Shown: positions 56,291 through 64,000 of the stretch, one piece after another
How positions within the stretch are numbered: position 1 is the stretch's first letter
Layout: every line of letters begins with the position of its first letter
Assembly (NCBI RefSeq): GCF_026537325.1
Contig: NZ_JAFNMJ010000005.1
Location: 87,399-151,398 of the forward strand
Origin: Bifidobacterium sp. B4142
GTDB lineage: Bacteria; Actinomycetota; Actinomycetes; Actinomycetales; Bifidobacteriaceae
Length of the DNA: 64,000 nucleotides
Reading direction: 5' to 3'
Made by a program: the position numbers and the translations under genes
The notes under the pieces: model-generated
What the model was told of the DNA's origin: nothing
Databases searched by the model: none
The model's input: only the letters and a program-made list of their open reading frames with translations

Positions 56291-56458
56291 CGAACCGAGA
56301 ATGGTTGGCCCTTACTCTCACCGTGCATCCGGCGGGAAACGCCACATCAATCAGACACATAACCGTCTGGACGAATCTGATCCGACGACAGCCCCTTGGT
56401 TTGATGAATCACTGCGAATGCACGGAATCCGGACTGACAACCGTTTGCCGAATATGAG

Positions 56459-56488
56459 AATGGGGACCTCCGTCAAGAAGTCCCCATT
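56459..56488 (-). terminator. Terminator of the PTS operon
   Basis: A perfect 9-bp stem AATGGGGAC (56459-56467) with GTCCCCATT (56480-56488) lies about 50 bases beyond the ptsI stop on the minus strand. No T-run on that strand. The stretch 56291-56539 holds nothing else. Confidence 0.55.
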
Positions 56489-56539
56489 GGGATTTGATTT
56501 AAATCATGGGTTTCCCGGCTCTCAATCCGAATATCGCAA

Positions 56540-58153
56540 TCAGCGGGAGCGGATGACCTCCCTGACCGGCAGGACACTTGCCGGAGATACCGAGAGTTCG
56601 TCCAGACCGTCATCCAGGAAGGTCTCGGTCAGGGCCCGATCAGCACCCAGCTCACCACATATGCCACACCAGATGCCGGCACGGTGGGCCGCGTCCACGG
56701 TCATGTGAATCATGCGCAGAACCGCCGGCGAGTGCGGGTCGGCGAACTGCCCGAGATTTGGATTCTGTCGGTCGCATGCCAGGGTGTATTGGGTCAGATC
56801 GTTGGTCCCGATGGAGAAGAAGTCCACCTTTCGGGCCAACTCGGGAGCCATGATGACCGAGGCCGGGGTCTCGATCATGATACCCACCTGGATATCCTCT
56901 CTGAAGTCCACACCCTTACCACGCAACTCACTCTTGACCTGATCGATGATGACCCTGGCCTGGTCGACCTCGGTGGTGGAGGTGATCATGGGGAGCATGA
57001 TCGCGATGTTACCGAAGGCGGAAGCCCGCAGGATGGCCCTGAGCTGCACCTTGAAGATCTCCGGCCTGGTCAGGCAGATGCGGATGGCCCGGTATCCCAG
57101 GGCAGGATTGGCCTCCTGCTTCAGACCGAAGTACCCGACCTGCTTGTCGGCACCGATATCCAAGGTGCGGATGATGACCGGCTTGTCACCCATCCGCTGG
57201 GCGACCTCCTTATAGGCCTGGAACTGGAACTCCTCAGTCGGGAAGTCATCGCTTTCCAGGTAGAGGAACTCGCTGCGGAAGAGACCGACCCCCTCGGCAT
57301 CGTTGGCTTCTACCGCATCCAGGTCCGAAGGCCTCCCGATGTTTGCGTAAAGATGGACCTCCTGGCCCTCCTTGGTCCTGGTGGGCTTGCCCTTGAGTTC
57401 CTGGAGACGCTGCATGCGTTCCCGGTACTCCCGCTGCCGGGCCTCATAGGACCCCAGGGTCTCTTCGTCAGGGTCGATCAGCACCAGGCCCTGGCTGCCA
57501 TCCACAATGGCGGTCAGCCCCTGGTCCTCGGGCCTGGGACTCTGACCAAGGCCGATGACGGCCGGCAATCCCATGGTCTTGGCCAGGATGGCAGTATGCG
57601 AGTTGGCCGAGCCCTGGCTGGTGGCGAAGCCAAGCACCTGGGAGGGGTCCATCTGTGCGGTCTGGCTGGGGGCCAGGTCGGAAGCCATGATGATGGTCGC
57701 CTGGTCCTGTTGCCCTGCCTGGACCCCTGAACCCAGATTATCGATCAGTCGCCGGGAGACATCCTTCACATCGGCCGCCCGGGCCTGCATATACGGGGAG
57801 TCCATGGCGGCGAACATATCAGCAAACCTCTGCGCGGTGGCATCCACTGCGAACTCGGCGTTGACCTTGTCCGACCGGATCTGCCCCTCGATCCCCTCCA
57901 CATAATCCGGATCCTTGAGCATGAGCCGGTGGGTGTCGAAGAGTTCAGCCTTGTCCTCGCCGATTCTGGCTGCGGTATCCTCGCGAAGCTTGGCCAGCTG
58001 GTCCATGGAGACCTGCTGAGCCTGGTGGAAGCGCTCAATTTCGGCCTGGGGGTCGTCAACCGTGCGACGTTCCACCTGACCGGCCTCCTCCAGTACCTTG
58101 ATGGGGCCGATGGCGATGCCGGTCGAGACGCCGGTACCTTTCAGCTCCCTCAT
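56540..58153 (-). CDS. ptsI: PTS enzyme I (PEP-protein phosphotransferase)
   Basis: 537 residues, somewhat short but in family range. The phospho-histidine lies in 'GSANSHTAILA' (about H185). The PEP-binding domain has 'LYANIGRPSDLDAVEANDAEGVGLFRSEFLY' features, 'PVIIRTLDIGADKQVGYFG', 'MIETPAS' and 'FFSIGTNDLTQY', plus the catalytic Cys in 'GICGELGAD'. It transfers phosphate from PEP to HPr. It overlaps ptsH by ATGA and is the last gene of the operon, so general PTS proteins are co-expressed with one transporter. Confidence 0.95.
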   Translation of the reverse strand: MRELKGTGVSTGIAIGPIKVLEEAGQVERRTVDDPQAEIERFHQAQQVSMDQLAKLREDTAARIGEDKAELFDTHRLMLKDPDYVEGIEGQIRSDKVNAEFAVDATAQRFADMFAAMDSPYMQARAADVKDVSRRLIDNLGSGVQAGQQDQATIIMASDLAPSQTAQMDPSQVLGFATSQGSANSHTAILAKTMGLPAVIGLGQSPRPEDQGLTAIVDGSQGLVLIDPDEETLGSYEARQREYRERMQRLQELKGKPTRTKEGQEVHLYANIGRPSDLDAVEANDAEGVGLFRSEFLYLESDDFPTEEFQFQAYKEVAQRMGDKPVIIRTLDIGADKQVGYFGLKQEANPALGYRAIRICLTRPEIFKVQLRAILRASAFGNIAIMLPMITSTTEVDQARVIIDQVKSELRGKGVDFREDIQVGIMIETPASVIMAPELARKVDFFSIGTNDLTQYTLACDRQNPNLGQFADPHSPAVLRMIHMTVDAAHRAGIWCGICGELGADRALTETFLDDGLDELSVSPASVLPVREVIRSR

Positions 58154-58410
58154 AGATTCTCCTTGAAGAAGGCCTGGAGTTCCTCCGCTGCCTTGTCCTG
58201 GTCCGGACCATCGACGGTCACGTCAATCACGTCGCCCTGCTTCGCCCCCAAGGCCATGACCGCAAAGATGCGCTTGGCGTCCGCCGTGGTGCCATTGTCA
58301 TCCAAAATGATGGAGGACCGGTACTTCTGCGCCTCCTCGACCAGCCTTCCAGCGGGCCTGGCATGCATGCCCTCAGGATCGGAAATGGTAAAGGTGAATT
58401 CAGTTGCCAT
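58150..58410 (-). CDS. ptsH: PTS phosphocarrier HPr
   Basis: 86 residues with the phosphorylated histidine H16 in 'GMHARPAG'. The start MATEFT has GAGGAAACC upstream. Where most HPr proteins have the regulatory serine 46 (AKS-I/L), this one has Arg47 (AKRIF), so HPr-kinase control is excluded. It hands phosphate from EI to the EIIA proteins of the operon. The gene lies between the epimerase and ptsI genes, overlapping the latter. Confidence 0.94.
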   Translation of the reverse strand: MATEFTFTISDPEGMHARPAGRLVEEAQKYRSSIILDDNGTTADAKRIFAVMALGAKQGDVIDVTVDGPDQDKAAEELQAFFKENL

Positions 58411-58420
58411 GGTTTCCTCC

Positions 58421-59170
58421 TCAGTTCTGGCTGACGTAACAGCCGTTGTCGAACCGGTAGCCCGTGGATTCCTCATATTCGCGGACCATCTGATTCCAGG
58501 AGTCCTCGATCCGTTCGGTCAGGCCGAACAGGCCGGAGCGGCCGATTACGTAGATGTCCGGGTCCGCATCCGAAATCAGCTTCCAGTGAGCCAGGTTGGT
58601 GGACCCGTCCATCTCGATCTGATAACCGTAACCGTGTTCGTCTCGCATCTTGCGCAGCTGGACGATCTTGTCCAGGCAGACGGACAGGAAGCGCTGCCCG
58701 GCGAACCCCGGATCGATGGTCATGATGGTGACCTTGTCCAACAGGTCGATATAGGGCAGGATGGTCTCGACCGGGGTCTCCGGGTTGAGCACCATGCCGG
58801 CCTTGAGACCGGCATCGTGGATCTGGTCGATCAACCGGAAGGCCACCCCGTTGGAGACCTCGACCGGAATGCAGATCATCTCGCACTTGATGTCAATCAG
58901 CTGCTGGACCCAGAAGGGGGCGTCGGTCACCATCAGATGGGCCGACATGGGCAGATCGGAGATCTTGCGCGTCTGCTCGATGAACCACGGCGACAGGGTG
59001 ATGTTGGGCACGAAGTGACCATCCATGATATCGATGTGGTAGAGGTTGACCCTGCTGTTCAGGAAGCCGATCTGCTCCCTGAACCGGTCCAGATCCATGG
59101 TCATCAGCGAGGGGGCCAGTTGGATCCGCCGCGAACGCGTGGCCAGTGTCTGTGCGCTTGTTGCTGTCAT
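58421..59170 (-). CDS. D-allulose-6-phosphate 3-epimerase-like enzyme (AlsE/Rpe family)
   Basis: 249 residues of the ribulose-phosphate 3-epimerase family. Key segments are 'IQLAPSLMTMDL', 'HIDIMDGHFVPNITLSP' with the catalytic Asp, 'SAHLMV', 'KAGMVLNPETPVETI', 'IMTIDPGFAGQ' with the second catalytic Asp, and 'EMDGS'. The TLSP and VETI features and length resemble E. coli AlsE more than Rpe. AlsE converts D-allulose-6-P to fructose-6-P. With a PTS upstream and no phosphofructokinase in the operon, this would feed fructose-6-P into the bifid shunt. Plain Rpe activity is not excluded. Confidence 0.82.
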   Translation of the reverse strand: MTATSAQTLATRSRRIQLAPSLMTMDLDRFREQIGFLNSRVNLYHIDIMDGHFVPNITLSPWFIEQTRKISDLPMSAHLMVTDAPFWVQQLIDIKCEMICIPVEVSNGVAFRLIDQIHDAGLKAGMVLNPETPVETILPYIDLLDKVTIMTIDPGFAGQRFLSVCLDKIVQLRKMRDEHGYGYQIEMDGSTNLAHWKLISDADPDIYVIGRSGLFGLTERIEDSWNQMVREYEESTGYRFDNGCYVSQN

Positions 59171-59195
59171 TTGGATTGTATTTCCTTAGGTTGGT

Positions 59196-60314
59196 TTACA
59201 TTACCTGGATATCGTCCAGGTTCAGATCCTCTTCATCCTCGGCTCCGGCGGCCACGGGCTCATCGGCACCTTCGGGGATGTTCTTCTTGATCAGGGCGTA
59301 GACGATACCGGTCACCAGAATGTTGGCGGCGATGGCCAGGAGACCGACCCACCACTTGGCACCCATGGTCGGCAGCATCAGGAAGCCTCCGAAGGGAACG
59401 GTGGCACCCTTGCCGTCGGAGAGGGACATGAGGATGGCCCCCTCGCACATGCCACCGAGACCGGCGGCCACGATGCCCCTGACCAGGTCATTCATGACGA
59501 TGGGGATCGAGCCCTCGACAATGTTGACCACGCCCATGGGCACGGCCGACTTCAAGGTCTCGACCTCTTCATGGGTGTAGATCCGCTTGCGCAGGAGCTT
59601 GGCCACCAGGTAGGCGAAACCGAAGCCGATGGGGGTTGCGGTGTTGGTCAACTGGAGGGCGGTGACGGGGCCGTTGATGCCCTGGGCCTGAAGGGTCAGG
59701 GCGAAGGCGAAGGCCGTCTTGTTGATGGGGCCACCGAAATCGACGATGCTGAGCGCGCCCAGGACACCACCGAAGATCAGGTTGGAGGTGCCATTCATGC
59801 TGGTCAGCAGGTTGGTCAGCCAGGTGGTGAACCAGGCCACGGGGGTACCGACAATATAGACCATGATCAGGCCGCTCAGAAGGGATGCCAGGAAGGGCAC
59901 GATCAGGGTGGGCATGAGTCCCTTGGCCCAGCTCGGCACCTTGACATACCTGAGTACGGCAAAGGCCAGCCAGCCTCCGATGTATCCACCGATAATGCCT
60001 CCGATGAAACCGGCACTGATGGCCACTGCCGCCAGGCCGGTCACGAAGCCGGGCGCGATGCCGGGCTTGCCAGCAATTGAAAAGGCGATGCCGGTGGCGA
60101 TGATGACGGGCAGAAGGCCCAGAGCCTTGCCGCCCAGTGTGGCCAGCGCCTGGAAGAAGTCGAACTTCCCCATGACCAGACTGTCCTGGGCCTTGCCGCC
60201 GAATGCCATACCGATGGCGATGATGAAGCCGGCACCACATACAATCGGAATCATGTAGGAAATGGCCGTCAGGAGGTGGCCCTTGAAGTTGGCCTTCTTC
60301 ATAAATTGTTTCAT
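59196..60314 (-). CDS. PTS EIIC, fructose family
   Basis: A 372-residue membrane domain starting at MKQFMKK (AAGGAAG upstream). It is the size of fructose-family EIIC. It has about eight to ten helices, beginning 'HLLTAISYMIPIVCGAGFIIAIGMAFGG' and including 'GGYIGGWLAF' and 'DFGGPINKTAFAFA'. It forms the sugar channel across the membrane and presents sugar to EIIB. A short acidic C-terminal tail (E/D-rich) ends the protein. EIIA, EIIB and EIIC are separate genes here. Substrate is probably a ketohexose (see epimerase). Confidence 0.93.
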   Translation of the reverse strand: MKQFMKKANFKGHLLTAISYMIPIVCGAGFIIAIGMAFGGKAQDSLVMGKFDFFQALATLGGKALGLLPVIIATGIAFSIAGKPGIAPGFVTGLAAVAISAGFIGGIIGGYIGGWLAFAVLRYVKVPSWAKGLMPTLIVPFLASLLSGLIMVYIVGTPVAWFTTWLTNLLTSMNGTSNLIFGGVLGALSIVDFGGPINKTAFAFALTLQAQGINGPVTALQLTNTATPIGFGFAYLVAKLLRKRIYTHEEVETLKSAVPMGVVNIVEGSIPIVMNDLVRGIVAAGLGGMCEGAILMSLSDGKGATVPFGGFLMLPTMGAKWWVGLLAIAANILVTGIVYALIKKNIPEGADEPVAAGAEDEEDLNLDDIQVM

Positions 60315-60351
60315 GATGACTTCCTTGTCCGCATGGTTGCGTCCGCTTGGT

Positions 60352-60663
60352 TTACTTTCCGCTGATTTCGTGAAGCTTGGCGATGAGCTTGTTGGGGGAC
60401 TTGATGGCGGTTTCCGTGGAGACCTTGACCACTTTCTTCCCCTTGAAACGCTCCTCGTCGGCGATCTTGATATCGATGGCCAGGATGACCACATCCGCCT
60501 GCTTGATGTCTTCCGCCGTCAAAGCATTCTCGATACCGATGGTGCCCTGGGTTTCAATCTTGATGTCATCACCCGCGGCCTTGGCTGCATCCTCCAGCTT
60601 CTGCTGGGCCAGATACGTGTGTGCAATGCCGATGGTGCATGCAGTCACCCCAACGATCTTCAT
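60352..60663 (-). CDS. PTS EIIB, fructose family
   Basis: 103 residues with the phospho-cysteine C9 in 'VTACTIGIAHTYLA', diagnostic for the EIIB-Fru family. It accepts phosphate from EIIA and passes it to sugar in EIIC. The gene follows EIIA by 44 bases and precedes EIIC by 37. Confidence 0.95.
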   Translation of the reverse strand: MKIVGVTACTIGIAHTYLAQQKLEDAAKAAGDDIKIETQGTIGIENALTAEDIKQADVVILAIDIKIADEERFKGKKVVKVSTETAIKSPNKLIAKLHEISGK

Positions 60664-60707
60664 AATTGATTACTCCTTCTTTCTTCTTTTTCCGTATTGA
60701 CAATGCT

Positions 60708-61175
60708 TCATTTGGTCAGGGCCGCTACGACCTGGTCCTTACTGGTCGCCTGGAGAAGATCACGGACAACATCGGCCTTGGCAAGTTTGCGTGCGAATTC
60801 AGAAAGCAGTTGAAGGTGCCGTTTGGAACCCTCGTCATCAGCACCGACAGCAAAGAGGACCACCACCTTGGCACCGGTATCATCCAACGATTCCCACTCG
60901 ATCTCGTGATCGAGTATGGCGATGGCGACCCCGTTCCTCTTCACCGTGTCACTCCTGCCATGAGGTATGGCCACGTGCTCGCCGATACCCGTGGCACCCT
61001 GGGCTTCGCGCTCATGGATGGCCTTGAGGAACTCATCCACCGAATCTATGTATCCGGCATCATGCAGTCGCTGAGCCAGTTCCGCGAATACCTCTTCCTT
61101 GGTATCGGCCTTGAGTCCGGTGACCACTGTCCGTGCATCGATCGCCTCACTGAGTGATGCTGAATCCACAATCAT
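60708..61175 (-). CDS. PTS EIIA, fructose family
   Basis: 155 residues with the phospho-histidine in 'HVAIPHGRSD' (about H72). It takes phosphate from HPr. The ATG overlaps the preceding gene's stop by ATGA. It is the catalytic EIIA for the transporter; the neighbouring EIIA-like protein (61172-61612) is more likely regulatory. Confidence 0.94.
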   Translation of the reverse strand: MIVDSASLSEAIDARTVVTGLKADTKEEVFAELAQRLHDAGYIDSVDEFLKAIHEREAQGATGIGEHVAIPHGRSDTVKRNGVAIAILDHEIEWESLDDTGAKVVVLFAVGADDEGSKRHLQLLSEFARKLAKADVVRDLLQATSKDQVVAALTK

Positions 61176-61612
61176 TTCCCTTCTGTCAGTAATATCTGCT
61201 GAACATCTGTATCCGCGCCCGACTGAAGCACATTCATGAAGGCCTCATCGGCCATGCGCCGGTAAAGCATCCGCAATCTCACCAGGTCCCTGCCATCGGG
61301 CTTCTCCGGCAGGAGAGTGACCAGAATCCGGTCCACGTCATGCCTACCGTCCCAGTTCAGGATTGGGTCGCACAATTTGATATAGAAAATGAGGCATTCG
61401 CTGATCTCGGATAACTGCGCATGGGGGTTGGCCAGATTGGCTCCGACCAAGGTGCTGCCTGCGGCTTCACGGTCCACCAGCCGCTCACGAAGACGGCCCG
61501 GCTCCTTGACCAATCCCAGATCGGACAGGTAGCCAATCACCCAATCAAAGAATTCGAAAGCATCGACTGATGCCTTGCCCAGATCTGGCTCCCATTCCAT
61601 AATCGTTCTCAT
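61172..61612 (-). CDS. Free-standing EIIA-like domain, partner of the PRD regulator
   Basis: 146 residues of the EIIA-Fru/Mtl (EIIA_2) fold, with His in 'NLANPHAQL' (about H64) in place of the usual IPH. MtlR/LicR-type activators normally end with such a domain fused after the EIIB domain. Here the regulator stops and this protein starts in the same ATGA, so the domain is split off as its own polypeptide. It may report PTS activity to the regulator. It could instead be a divergent EIIA for transport. Confidence 0.78.
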   Translation of the reverse strand: MRTIMEWEPDLGKASVDAFEFFDWVIGYLSDLGLVKEPGRLRERLVDREAAGSTLVGANLANPHAQLSEISECLIFYIKLCDPILNWDGRHDVDRILVTLLPEKPDGRDLVRLRMLYRRMADEAFMNVLQSGADTDVQQILLTEGK

Positions 61613-63111
61613 CGACCAGCCTCCCCACTGCGAACCTGATCGGCCATACGCTCAAGCCGTTCCTGATCCTCGATGGTCAGCATGGCGCTGACAACCAGCG
61701 TGGGCATGGTCAGGCTCTCGGGAAGACCGACAGTCGAGACCACCAGGCCGATTTCATGATGCATGTCCAGCACAGCGTCGATGTCCTTGATCGCTACCGT
61801 TTCCACGATGTTCAGGTCGGAGAACCGGCGTTCGATCTTGGAACGGAGCAGCTGTGCCGTGCCTAGGCCTGTGGTGCAGACCAGCAGGATATTGACAGGC
61901 GTGCGCAGGTTCTCGACTGCCTGCGCAAAATAGACCGTGATGAACCCGACCTCCTCCCCGTCGATGTGGTTAAGGCCAAAACGTTCCTCCAACCGTTTCG
62001 TGGCATCCTGAACCGTCCGGAAAAGGTGGGGGTACTCCAGGCGAATCTGCTCCAACAGGTTGTTGTTGACCTTGATCTTGTTCTGCAGCCGATTCAGGAG
62101 GGGCTTCATGTGCTTGGCCAGACCGGAGAACAACTCTCGGCTATCGATATCCCTATAGCGGGGATCCAGCGCCACCTGTTCGATCAGATACTGGGTAGCC
62201 GAGCGCACCTCTTCAGGAATCTCGGCCGGGGTCGACAGGCCGCCTTCGATCCTTGAGGAGGTCAGATACTGGTAGAGGTAGTAGATCTCGGCATCTGGAA
62301 GGTCGGCATCCAGGTACATCTTGACATTATCAATCACGGACCGGCACACGTCCATGACCTTGGAATGCTCCTCCGGCCCTCCGTAACCCTCCGGACAGGA
62401 CGTGTCCTCCATCAGGGAACCCACCCTGCGAAAGCGTTCTATGAGTATGTACAGGTGGGTGAAGATGTTAACCCGGTAAGGGTAGGGAATCTCCGCATGG
62501 ATCAGCTCCTCGATCAGATCGAGTTGCTTGTTGACGAAGGCGGCATCGCGCTGCTCTATGCTCTGGTTTGGCTGCATGAATTGATGGTTTGCCAGGTCGC
62601 CCTCATCAACGAAAAGGCTGCTGATGGCCCGCCGGATATCCGCTTCGGCACCCTCGACCCAGACATACCCGCTGACTCGTTCCAGGGACAGACGAAACCT
62701 GCCCAGTATCAGGCGCAGCGAGCGCAAGTCGGTGGACATGGAGGAGTCGCCGATATAGTACTTCCCCCACAGCTCGCTCATCCGATACTTCTGTGGTGCC
62801 GTGATCAACAGACGCTTGACGATTTCATCGCGACGTTCAATGGATGAAAGATGGCTGACATCAATGTTGGCGTCGCCTAAGGCACATCCTACGTCACCAA
62901 GGGAAACGGCGTCCGGATTGCGCAACCGGTACCCACGACCGCGCTTGGCCTCGATAAGTCCATGCTGACCGCTTTGCTGGTTAATCTGTCTGACGGCCCG
63001 GGAAATGGTCTTGGTCGATACTTTGAGAGCAGACGAGAGCTCCGATCCACGAACAAAATCGCGACGATTGAGCAAATACCCAATCAGCGACTTCTTGAAT
63101 CTGGTCTCCAT
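61609..63111 (-). CDS. BglG/MtlR-type PRD transcriptional activator of the PTS operon
   Basis: 500 residues from METRFKK (AAAGGAGG upstream). Order: N-terminal helix-turn-helix ('RGSELSSALKVSTKTISRAVRQIN', about 18-45), a second winged-helix/Mga-like part, two PRD domains (about 180-390) and an EIIB-like domain with Cys in 'LLVCTTGLGTAQLLRSKI' (about 410). A DNA-binding head rather than an RNA-binding CAT domain makes it an activator of the MtlR/LicR kind. Phosphorylation of PRD and EIIB sites should tune it. It is the first gene of the operon and probably autoregulated. Confidence 0.9.
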   Translation of the reverse strand: METRFKKSLIGYLLNRRDFVRGSELSSALKVSTKTISRAVRQINQQSGQHGLIEAKRGRGYRLRNPDAVSLGDVGCALGDANIDVSHLSSIERRDEIVKRLLITAPQKYRMSELWGKYYIGDSSMSTDLRSLRLILGRFRLSLERVSGYVWVEGAEADIRRAISSLFVDEGDLANHQFMQPNQSIEQRDAAFVNKQLDLIEELIHAEIPYPYRVNIFTHLYILIERFRRVGSLMEDTSCPEGYGGPEEHSKVMDVCRSVIDNVKMYLDADLPDAEIYYLYQYLTSSRIEGGLSTPAEIPEEVRSATQYLIEQVALDPRYRDIDSRELFSGLAKHMKPLLNRLQNKIKVNNNLLEQIRLEYPHLFRTVQDATKRLEERFGLNHIDGEEVGFITVYFAQAVENLRTPVNILLVCTTGLGTAQLLRSKIERRFSDLNIVETVAIKDIDAVLDMHHEIGLVVSTVGLPESLTMPTLVVSAMLTIEDQERLERMADQVRSGEAGR

Positions 63112-63430
63112 CGCCCAACCTCCTTTACAAGAAAGAGTAAGTTGATTGAGGTCCACCGAGACTGGTGTGTATTGTTGTCTTAAGTCCGTTGATAGGGGAC
63201 GTATGAATGCAGGCCGCTCCACCTGCTGTCTCATTAATCAGAACCGGTATGAGCGATACCACTTCTGAATTTCCATTCCGTGTTTCGGCAGGATGCCGAT
63301 CACACTTACTACTACTGTCTGTCCGCCCCGGTCAACCACCGAAGACCGGCTTGACTCTGGTCTCGCTATCTACGAATCAGAAAACACCTGGGCGGACAAC
63401 AACCATGTACTTACACTACTCACTACTCAA
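63112..63430. other. Upstream control region of the PTS operon
   Basis: No gene is supported on either strand. The part next to 63111 should carry the operon's promoter and activator sites. I did not recognise a consensus -35/-10 pair, consistent with activator dependence. Confidence 0.45.
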
Positions 63431-63712
63431 TCATGCTCCGTCAATCAGGGCTTCCCTGATCGGCGTGTCACCGCACAGGATGTTGCAAGCATGGCCAATG
63501 CTCTGCCTGGTATCGATACAATCCACCAGGCACCTGGCCACATCATGAATCGGCATCTTTCCAGACCCCGAGTGGGAGAACTCAATATGCCCCGTACCCT
63601 CATCTTCGGTCAGGCTGCCTGGCTCGATAAGCGTGTAGTCCAAGCCTGAATGAATGAGATGCTGGTCGGCCATGTTCTTGGCCGTATAGTAATCACCCAT
63701 AGTTCTGATCAT
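63431..63712 (-). pseudogene. Truncated NAD(P)-binding SDR-like (NmrA-type) remnant
   Basis: 93 codons match the C-terminal half of atypical SDR / NAD(P)H-binding proteins of about 215 residues ('YYTAKNMADQHLIHSGLDYTLIEPG', 'DVARCLVDCID', 'ILCGDTPIREAL'). The N-terminal Rossmann half is missing: a TAG lies in frame eight codons before the first ATG. No ribosome site is at a usable distance, so it is probably a dead remnant between the PTS operon and the rrn operon. Confidence 0.75.
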
Positions 63713-63862
63713 CGGCTCGACACCGGGATCCTCCTATCAGTTCGCATCAGCTGCCTCATCAAAATGAGCAGACCACTTTATCTGATTGAATCGAACAAAC
63801 CATCATCTGGCAACGTGCCCAAGCTTGGGCTCCATTCAGTGGCGTGTTTGTGCTGATGCGCG

Positions 63863-63906
63863 TAAAAAGAAAGGACCCGTGCAGGAGTGTGCCTGCATGG
63901 GTCCTT
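63863..63906 (-). terminator. Intrinsic terminator of the rrn operon
   Basis: On the minus strand, AAGGACCCATGCAGG and its complement form a 15-bp stem (63871-63885 with 63892-63906, one mismatch) with a six-base loop. TTTCTTTTT follows. Confidence 0.92.
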
Positions 63907-63916
63907 CAATATCCGT

Positions 63917-64000
63917 GTTGTGGCGGCGGTGTGCTACTCTCCCACACTCTTCCGGGTGCAGTACCATTGCCGTGCTGGGTCTTAGCTTCCGGGTTCGGAA
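63917..64000 (-). rRNA. rrf: 5S rRNA, 3' portion (runs off the window)
   Basis: On the minus strand the sequence reads as the 3' two-thirds of 5S rRNA, with the conserved segments 'TTCCGAACCCGGAAGCTAAG' and 'GGTACTGCACCCGG' and a 3' end near 63917. The rest of the rrn operon should lie beyond base 64000, transcribed towards this window. Confidence 0.9.

Overview
The window reads as a high-GC Gram-positive chromosome of the Bifidobacteriaceae, most likely a Bifidobacterium. This rests on dense sugar ABC transporters controlled by LacI repressors, GH36 alpha-galactosidases, an LPxTG-type surface protein, actinobacterial codon use and an rrn operon. AhpC and an AhpF-like protein would fit an oxygen-exposed lineage such as an insect-gut bifidobacterium, but that placement is inference. 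Most of the window is GC-rich and tightly coded. AT-rich, poorly coding stretches at about 20.5-22.5 kb and 26.2-28.4 kb look like accessory islands.

Layout. 0-3 kb: 3' end of a large RCC1/InlB-repeat surface protein. 3.4-11.8 kb: first alpha-galactoside locus (binding protein, two permeases, GH36, atypical GH36-like enzyme) with a divergent LacI. 11.9-14.3 kb: peroxide defence (AhpF-like, AhpC). 14.5-20.3 kb: CNNM/CBS membrane protein, Dps, NhaA, SDR, YgjP-like metalloprotease. 20.3-22.0 kb: tRNA-Ile, tRNA-Ala, then an Abi-family HEPN gene broken by a 12-base homopolymer. 22.6-26.2 kb: operon of a YheO/DauR-type regulator, a MalY/PatB-type PLP enzyme and an NhaC antiporter. 26.2-28.4 kb: decayed ABC gene and small ORFs. 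28.4-34.9 kb: a pair of exporter-fold ABC half-transporters divergent from a complete ECF transporter (S, T and fused A1A2). 35-42.2 kb: two ABC/FtsX systems, then an FNT channel. 43.2-50.2 kb: second alpha-galactoside operon (GH36, binding protein, two permeases, LacI). 50.6-55.2 kb: SnoaL-like protein, TetR, ABC-2 exporter. 55.3-56.3 kb: scar of a deleted divergent gntP/lacI pair. 56.5-63.1 kb: self-contained PTS operon. 63.4 kb to end: SDR remnant, then the 3' end of a minus-strand rrn operon (5S rRNA and terminator).

How the genes work together. The two alpha-galactoside loci each pair ABC uptake with intracellular GH36 hydrolysis, and in each a candidate LacI operator lies in the spacer of the promoter. 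The PTS operon encodes activator, EIIA-like protein, EIIA, EIIB, EIIC, a D-allulose-6-phosphate 3-epimerase-like enzyme, HPr and EI. It could take a ketohexose from outside the cell to fructose-6-phosphate, the entry metabolite of the bifid shunt, without other PTS proteins. The most striking accessory element is the abi gene: its C12 tract lies where one extra base restores a 356-residue protein, so it looks like a three-state phase-variable switch, or a sequencing indel.

Limits: all family calls are by eye from motifs. Substrates, start codons, promoters and pseudogene boundaries are approximate unless stated.
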